From Cannabis sativa (taxonomy: Eukaryota > Streptophyta > Magnoliopsida > Rosales > Cannabaceae), in NCBI RefSeq assembly GCF_029168945.1, contig NC_083604.1, positions 69,828,211-69,892,210 of the forward strand: a stretch of DNA of 64,000 bases, written 5' to 3'. Position 1 is the stretch's first letter, and every line of letters begins with the position of its first letter. Positions 57,140 through 64,000 of this stretch are shown piece after piece. The position numbers were made by a program, and so were the translations under genes. The notes under the pieces are model-generated. The model did no database searches. It was not told the DNA's origin and saw nothing but the letters and a program-made list of their open reading frames with translations.

Positions 57140-57275
57140 AAATCGAGGTGGTGATCTCCCACCCCACGCGCGCGGAAGGGCTGCTGGCAGCCTACCAACG
57201 CCGAGGTTTCTCGGCAGTCCCCCTTCATTACGCGCGCGGACAGCATGCTTTGCATGCTGTCCGTACCACCTACAA
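57140..57275 (+). other. GC-rich leader island with three hairpins in element D
   Basis: Three dyads in about 85 bp: GGCTGC-TG-GCAGCC (57179-57192), CCGAG-GTTT-CTCGG (57201-57214) and an 11-bp perfect stem GGACAGCATGC-TTT-GCATGCTGTCC (57238-57262). The island lies about 280-380 nt after the primer-binding site in DNA that is otherwise AT-rich. Stable hairpins in this place in retroelement RNAs often serve dimerisation or packaging; that use here is inferred. Confidence 0.6.
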
Positions 57276-60200
57276 TTTTTCTTCATTTTCTTCAATTTTT
57301 CATGCTATTTCATGGAATTGACTTCCGATTTTTTGTATAGTTTTGTATTTTGATTTTTGTTTTTCAATTTTTCAAATCTAATTATCAGAAATAAATTAAT
57401 TTTATTTTAAAATTAATTTTAGATATTAGTGTAATTTGAATTTGAAAATAGGATAAAATCAAGTATTGATTACCTCTTTTTTTATTTCTTTTAAATTTTG
57501 ATTATTTTATCTTATTTTGAATAAAAGGTCAGAAATTAAATTTTTTTATAAAAAATATTTTTTTTTGGTAAATTGACCTTATTTAGAATAAGAATACTAT
57601 AATCATGGTATTTTAAAAGGGGAAATAAGATTATTTTTGTTATTTTTTTTTTTTTTTAAATTTTGTTATTTTACCTAAATTAGATTGTAAAATGAGAAAA
57701 GGGTATGTATTTACCATTTTCTATTTTATTGAATATTTAATTTATTAAATAACATGAAGTTTAAAAGGAAAGTTAGCAAATTTATTTTGAAATGATATTT
57801 AGGTTACTCAAAACCTAATTTTTCAAAATTGTAAGTTTAATTTTAAATATTATTTTATTTATTCTTTAAGAACCGATTTTTTTTTTAATTTTTCGAAATA
57901 AAGATTAATATTTTAAAATTAAATAAATCCTACATCCAACTATCCAAATCTAACCTTGTTGCAGGAGTATGTGTTTTAAATTGTTTGTAAGTTTTCTAAA
58001 ACCTATTATTGCTTGATCTAAATTGTCAGGGTTAACTTGTTGACAGATCCAATGATCTGATTTTAACCCATGGTTCAATTGTCAATAGGCCAAGTAAATA
58101 ATTTGTAATAGGTATATTTTTACATTCTTCTTTCATCTGTATATGACCTAGTAACATGATAGGATCCATCCAAATCTGTGTGCCTGTGTGAGCCTATATG
58201 TTTAATTTCTGTTATAGACACATATATGTTGTTGTTGCTAAATAAAATGTCATAACCTGATAGATTTTATTTAGGCTCATTTAGTTAATGGGCCTATTCA
58301 ATTAATAACAGTTGTTCATTTTAAGGTTAAATTCCTCTCTTTTGGGCCTTGTGTGAGAGTTGGGAGCCTTAGAAGTGGGTACGACATACTGGACCCAGCC
58401 CCCCCTCACATGAACAACCCCAATTGTGAAGACCCATTTGCCTGATTTGGATAACTGTACTAGGTTAATTAAACTAGTTTGACCTAATAAAATTGAATAG
58501 CAACATAATTAATTTCTTTCCTTGAAATTAATTTAAGAAAAACATAGTTTAATGAATTTCATTTCTAGATAAACTATTTGTATTTTTCTTGTATTTAATT
58601 AAATAAAGAATTTTAACTAACTAGATTCTTTCTGAAACTTACTTTTATCATTTCATTAAATATTCTTATTTAAGTTATGAATTAGTTATTACTAATTTTC
58701 CCTTTTAACTTAAATTTGAATATCTTTTGAATTTAATAATAAGTTGAGGAATTCTAGGAATTAGTTATTGAAAATTCTTAAAAGATATTATTTTAAGTTG
58801 GTTTTAAACTTAAAAAGGGAATATCTTTAAATTAGGTAGTTACCACCTAATTTTGATATTTAATTAAATTTTTTTTGGAAAATTTTAAGTTTGTAAATTA
58901 TAGATTCTTTCTATAATAACTTAAATCAGATATTTTCCAAATCTTGAAAAGATACTTAGTTAAATTGAGATATTTTCTAGATAGTTATTTTTATACTAAT
59001 TATTATTTCTAATATAGGAAAATATCATTGATTGGGAAATTAATTGTTTAATGGTTAATTTTGGTACAATTCAATTAAGGATATTTTTCCTTGTATTAAA
59101 TTGGAAATTAATAATTAAGTCTTCTCTACACTTAATTATTTATTTCCTGAATTTAATACATTTAATTAAGTTGAAAATTAAATATCTAAGTTGATTTTCA
59201 TAATGATACTCAGATATTGTTATTTTCATGATATTTAATTAAATAGAAAATTATTTTAAGTTGGATATTTTCATAACAACTTGAATTTGAATAATTTTCA
59301 AAATATATTTTATTTATTTTATTAATCATTTTTCAAAATTGCATTTAATTATGCAAGATGATTTTGAATTTATCTTGAAAGATAGATTAAAGTTGTAAAT
59401 TAATTGTTTTAATTAATTTTTGAATCAACTTAAATCAATGATCTTTTCATTTAATGATTAATTTAAAATAAAGGAACCAAAATATATTATTAGAAATTGG
59501 ATTAATTAGTCAAGAAAATCTAGATAGATAATATTTTTGCTTGAAGTATTTTTTCTAAGTAAAGTTTGATTTATTTTAATGTGTTTCGAAAATTGTATAT
59601 TTTTGGAAATACAATATATATATTGGTAGAAAATTATAATTTGAGTTGCAAATTAATTTAAATAAATACAACTTAAATTAAGTAATTTTCTTAATATTTG
59701 TTCGAAAGTTAATACTAAGATGGAAATAATTCATTTTATTTTCTTAACCATCTAAGTTTAATTTTACAAATATTAAATTAAATTTTATTTAGATTTTATT
59801 CTAAATTTAAAATTTAATAAATATATATATATAGATTTAAAATAAATTAAATAATAGAAGAAAATACATTTTTAAATAATGAGCTTTAGTATTTTAAGAT
59901 ATTCGATCTCCATTGTTGGTTTTACATAGCTATTGTTTTAGTGAGTAATCCTCCCTAATGGAGGAACGTTCATTAGCAAGTTAGCGCCGTTTAATCTCGA
60001 AAGATAAGTATGTTTGTAAGTGTTTTATATTAGTATTGATCACCCTAATGGTGGCTACTGTATAAGACTTACAAACGTATGAAACAATGGTAGAAGCTCA
60101 TGAAATAAGAATGACCTTGACTCTCGCCTAAACGGGACAACGTCGGATTCTCTTTTCGATCGAATAAAAGGTTGCTAGAATGTTTGTCATTTTAGATGAG

Positions 60201-60416
60201 CTGACAACTCTATTCAATGGATGGTAGCTTTGACTCTCGCCTAAACGGGACACTGATATCAGTTTGCTGAAAACCTTGGAAATTATTTAGGATTGAATTT
60301 TTTTTAGTATTTTCTCTAGTCATTCCTACTTGCTATGTGCTGATAATTTCTGAATAAGATTTTGTGTTAAACCATAATTGATATCTATTTATTATCTTGT
60401 AGTATCCTGAATTGCA
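57276..60416 (+). other. Long AT-rich leader of element D
   Basis: More than 3 kb of AT-rich, non-coding sequence between the GC island and gag, homologous in patches to the leader of element C. Near its end are two TTGACTCTCGCCTAAACGGG repeats (about 60117 and 60233). No gene or RNA found. Confidence 0.6.
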
Positions 60417-61265
60417 ATGTCGAATCCCATGTTGTCACTATTAACTGAAAATAAGCTAAATGGGTCTAACTTCCCAAAATGGAGAGAGAACATTAACATT
60501 GCTCTCATAGTTGAAAGTGCCTCGTTTGTGTTGACTGAGCCGTCCCCTGAGCAGCCAGGTGACAATGCAACCAAAACTGTGAAAGAGAAGTTCGAGCGTT
60601 GGCAGAATGCTAACAATAAAGCTCGTTACTTCATGCTTTCTAGCATGGTTGACACCTTGAAAACAAGGTTTGCAAACACTGTCACGGCTGCAGAAATCAT
60701 GACGCAGTTAACTGAGCTATTCGGTATGGCATCTATCCAGTCTCGTTTTGACGCGACTAAGAAATTCATCAACGCACGGATGGAACCCCATCAGAATGTG
60801 CGTGATCACCTTCTCCAGATGGCTAGTTATTTCCAGGAAGCCCAGAATCATGGTGCTGAAATGGATCAGACTACTCAAGTGAGTCTCATCTTGAATAGTC
60901 GACTCCGCATTTTCTGCCCTACACATCAAATTATGTCATGAATAAGAAGGAACAAGACTTTCATACTTTAGTCAATGACCTTCAGACATATGAAAATTTG
61001 ATTGGAGGTCCCAAGAAAAGAGGGAATAAACCTCAGAATTCTAGAAATGGTAATAAGACGAGTAATCCTGACGCACATGTTGCTTCTACTTCCAAATCTA
61101 ATCATAAGAAGAAGTGGAAAAATGCCAAGAAGCGAGCTCAAGCTGCGAAAGCAGCTAAGAACAAAAAGGCTGGAGCTTCTGGTGATACACCAAAAGGAAA
61201 GTGTTTCTACTGCAATGAGAAAGGCCATTGAAAATCCCAATGTCCTAAGCTTCTTGCAAAGAAAC
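60417..61265 (+). pseudogene. gag of element D (UBN2 type) with frameshift and stop
   Basis: ATG at 60417 opens MSNPMLSLLTENKLNGSNF and KWRENINIALIVE, the typical copia Gag start. The UBN2 core follows, with FERWQNANNKARYFMLSSM and MTQLTELFGM. Near 60898 a small indel shifts the frame (LILNSRLRIF, where LNSLP is usual). The other frame resumes at about 60925 with MNKKEQDFHTLVNDLQTYE. The zinc knuckle CFYCNEKGH (61202-61228) is followed by a stop where Trp is usual (TGG to TGA at 61229-61231), then KSQCPK. So the knuckle's last Cys is untranslated. No protease follows. Confidence 0.85.
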
Positions 61266-63050
61266 AAGGTATTTCTTTATAAACTGATGTGTTTTAGTGA
61301 ATTATTATCCTTTTGGATTATTAATTCTGGACTACTAACCTTGTTTATTATTCTTCTTATAGCTCAAGCTTCTTGAACTTGGATGCTGTCTTAGCGAGTT
61401 GAAGTAGAAAGCTGGATGGTGGATGGAGGCCGTCTATAATAAAGAAGAAGCTCATTTTTTTGAATTAATTGTTTAGTTTTTCAAACAATTTGGATTTCAA
61501 GTTTTGGAATTTTATTCCCTGTTTGGTTCTCATAATATTGCAAACATTTTTTGGTTTATAATAAAGTATCTTTTTCAAATAAATTGCAATTTATGAGTTG
61601 AGCTTCAGTACTTTATCTTATCTATTACCAATTGTTATATTTATTATGTTTGTATGTGTATGTGTTTTATTATTGATACAAATTCTATAGGTATTTAAAC
61701 TCCTTACAGAGTTATTACTACATAAACACTAGAAATCTTCTATGTTTATGAATAATTGTTAATTCTGAAACAATTATTTAAGAATTTGTTTAATAAAAAG
61801 ATCTTTTGATCTGATAGGGGTGGAGAAAAGTTAAGAATAATATGCAGTTCAACGATCTTTTATATCTAATGAACTCTGGATTATATTCAACTCCACAGAC
61901 TCTCTATCACACTTAGAGATTTACAACCTTGAGGGGTGGATCATAATCTCTATAAACTTAGGGGTGGACTTTATTCCACAGTACCCTTTGTCACACATAG
62001 TGTTAAGCATGGAAATAATATAATTAGCTATTATCAAAATAAATCCTTGATCTTGATTATATGTTCCAGTTTAGATTTACTGTTGTAATAGTTAATGATA
62101 CCATTAAAGTTCTTTGATAAAGTATCACATTACCTTAGTTGAGTGGGAGAAAATTAAAATTCTTTATCCATCTTCATTTGGTTGATATTTGTGATAGGAA
62201 CTTAAGAACACCTCTGATAAAAACAGATCTAACCATTCACATGGATAGAGATAACTTATTAGAATTATGAGAATAAGATAGAAGAATTCTTGCATAGTCT
62301 ATTCGAAAGACTTGATTCAAGATTTCTAATCCTCATAACATTTTATGGTATCTTGATTTGATTGCTTAATCTCTAGCAAGTATTTTACACTTCAAATACT
62401 AGACTGCTATGTTGTTGACCTAATCTTAGAGAAACTTACAGTTTCAGACTAAGATAATAAGTCACAATGAGATGTTCCCAGAAACAATAGTAAAAGGTTA
62501 AAAGTTTCTAACCAGACATCTGCTATTGAGTGGGAGCCATCTGAGATGTAATCAAATAGGGAACATTAGTGGACAATCAAGAAAGATTTATGAAAGTGAC
62601 CTATATGTTAGATATTAAGGAACTATGCATTAGTGATCCCAATATCCACACCGACTCATTAAGAATTATGAGATGGTGGTTACTCTGGGGGTGGAGGAAT
62701 CATTATAGAAGAGTGTAAAAACCCATCTATAATAATTCAAGCTTCATCAGAGAAGATATAACTTTGTAAATTTGAAATTACCAGAAAGTTATTTTACTGA
62801 AGGAAATTCTATACTGCATTATCTCAATTCCAAATTTTAAAATTTGAGAGATATGTCTTCTGTTTGTTCAGATGTACCTAATGGGCAGTAAGAATTTCAG
62901 TATCCCTTGATGAGTAAAGCATATAGTGAAGGAGGTTTCATAAGTTTTATGAACCTGGTTCCAGATATATGGGTGGATTCAAATATACTACACTTGATCA
63001 AAGGATCAAGGCAAAAGATTGATTGTAATGCACAACTTGTTTTATGTAAG
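61266..63050 (+). pseudogene. Collapsed copia pol remnants of element D
   Basis: Only 1.8 kb separates gag from the polypurine tract, where an intact copia pol needs about 4 kb. Pieces seen: integrase SDRGGE-like (about 61812-61828) and RNase H TLGGGG (about 62680-62694). Near 63040 a C-terminal segment CKCKWEFVGFCALN reads across the polypurine tract into the LTR, as in many copia elements. Everything else is unrecognisable and full of stops. Confidence 0.6.
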
Positions 63051-63064
63051 TGCAAGTGGGAGTT
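63051..63064 (+). other. Polypurine tract of element D
   Basis: GCAAGTGGGAGTTT, identical to element C's tract, directly before the 3' LTR. Confidence 0.75.
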
Positions 63065-64000
63065 TGTTGGGTTTTGTGCCCTAAATAAAACCCATTACAA
63101 TCTGATTAGTTATCAATTTAGAATTTTGAAGTGAATTATGATTACATGTATGTTACATGTTTATGGTTTAATATATATATATATATACTTGATATATGCA
63201 CAAAATCAGTTAAATCCAGAACATATAGTTATTCACAATTACAGTATTGTCAATACAGTGGAATGTGATTGTGATTATATGATTCAAAAGATTTGGTCCC
63301 TGTTCATCAGTGTTTTGGATTTACACTGATGTGATAATCAGCGATGAAGTATACTTACACTTGGAGTAAGTGTTATGTTCTTTCCAGAACATTGGCAAAG
63401 TATACTAGTTTTGAATGTATGGAGTATACATTGGACTGGACCGATATTGAACTTGGTCAAAGATATTGTAAACTTACCGTTGTATCTTTCCAAGTCAATG
63501 TCAGAAGTTGATCTTAGATTAAGAGAATCTAAATCCTGATATGCTTAGGCTCAATCTCAGGAGTGCTATTCATGTTCTTTGATTTATTAGTTAAGCCTAC
63601 TTTTGGGTCAGGGTAATACATATATTTTGGGAACATGATAGCATAACTGAGTGGGAGTGCTGAACATAAATATGGAAATCTATAGCTTCTACTGGTGTAT
63701 AGAAGTAAAGTGATGATTCCTTTTGAGCTTAGTTAAATAGAAGTAAATGGATGAGCTCTTGTTTCAGTGACTACATATTAAATCACTAAAATATCATTTA
63801 CAGGTAACTAAGTGTTCAAAGGGGCAAAATACATTGAGGGGTGTAAATGGTAAATTGGTCCCATCTCGATGTAAATCATCTATATAGAGGATCTCTAAAT
63901 CACATTAAGATTATAACAATGGTTAAATGAGATAGCATATTGATATCGTGAAACATATGATATGCTCTATATAAGTCTGAGAGTGCAATTCCAAGTTCTA
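63065..64000 (+). repeat. 3' LTR of element D, cut by the window end
   Basis: First 936 bp of an LTR nearly identical to 54958-55890. The TATA region and end lie outside the window. Confidence 0.93.

Larger units (their letters stand above)
54958..64000 (+). mobile_element. Copia-type element D, right end outside window
   Basis: 5' LTR 54958-56882, primer-binding site 56885-56897, an unusually long leader (56898-60416), gag 60417-61265, collapsed pol (about 61800-62720), polypurine tract 63051-63064, 3' LTR from 63065 cut by the window end. The internal part is 6182 bp, but over half is leader. LTR ends and leader motifs show it is a sister family of element C. Gag has a frameshift and a stop, and protease and most of pol are gone, so this copy is non-autonomous. 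Confidence 0.9.

Overview
This window is nuclear DNA from a flowering plant, most likely a eudicot. The evidence is GT-AG introns in AT-rich DNA, plant-type protein families (a CBS/DUF21 membrane protein, a squalene epoxidase and an F-box protein), Ty1/copia, Ty3/gypsy (Athila-type) and LINE retroelements, and several MITE-like elements. I cannot name the species from sequence alone. There are no bacterial-style operons, CRISPR arrays, tRNA genes or rRNA genes that I can see.

Left third, genic (about 3.8-19 kb). Position 1 lies inside a decayed minus-strand copia element (element E) whose 5' LTR ends at 3808. Three intact-looking host genes follow: a CBSDUF/CNNM-like membrane protein (plus, 5039-8205, 11 exons, 424 aa), a single-exon F-box gene (minus, 10931-12268, 445 aa) and a squalene monooxygenase gene (minus, 13945-16881, 8 exons, 536 aa). 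All exon junctions of the two spliced genes close in frame. Between them lie partial duplicates: a relic of CBSDUF exon 10 at about 10.3 kb and an F-box fragment at about 9.25 kb. Small inverted-repeat elements are present, one of them inside CBSDUF intron 1. A LINE 3' relic (about 17.85-18.84 kb) ends the genic part.

Middle (19-23.9 kb): AT-rich intergenic DNA with an unusual GC- and CCA-rich minisatellite patch with poly-G runs (20.5-21.2 kb), a solo-LTR-like block (21.5-22.8 kb) and a MITE-like element carrying a G-rich minisatellite (23.2-23.65 kb).

Right 40 kb: a nested LTR-retrotransposon cluster whose order can be read from 5-bp target-site duplications (TSDs). Element A (23902-30064, plus, TSD CCTAT) is an Athila-family gag-protease element lacking RT, RNase H and integrase. 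Element C (30448-54524, plus, TSD TCATC) is a decayed copia element with LTRs of about 1.9 kb. It has itself received (i) a reversed solo LTR of its own family (31209-33105, TSD GTAAT) inside its 5' LTR, (ii) element B (37001-48211, minus, TSD ATTTG), an Athila-family element with apparently identical LTRs, and (iii) a PIF/Harbinger-type MITE (51058-51797, TSD TTA). Element D (54958 to beyond the window end, plus) is a related copia-type element with a damaged gag and collapsed pol. Element C also splits a short plant open reading frame whose start (30422) and continuation (54530) are now 24 kb apart.

The most unusual signal is in element B. A cluster of GC-rich palindromes (core CGCCGCGGCG) with conserved spacer sequence occurs in the U3 part of the Athila-family LTRs, just upstream of the TATA box. 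A diverged, collinear copy occurs inside element B immediately upstream of an intact 393-codon ORF at the env position, which looks like a duplicated LTR promoter driving that ORF. All of this comes from reading the sequence; no database or alignment program was used.
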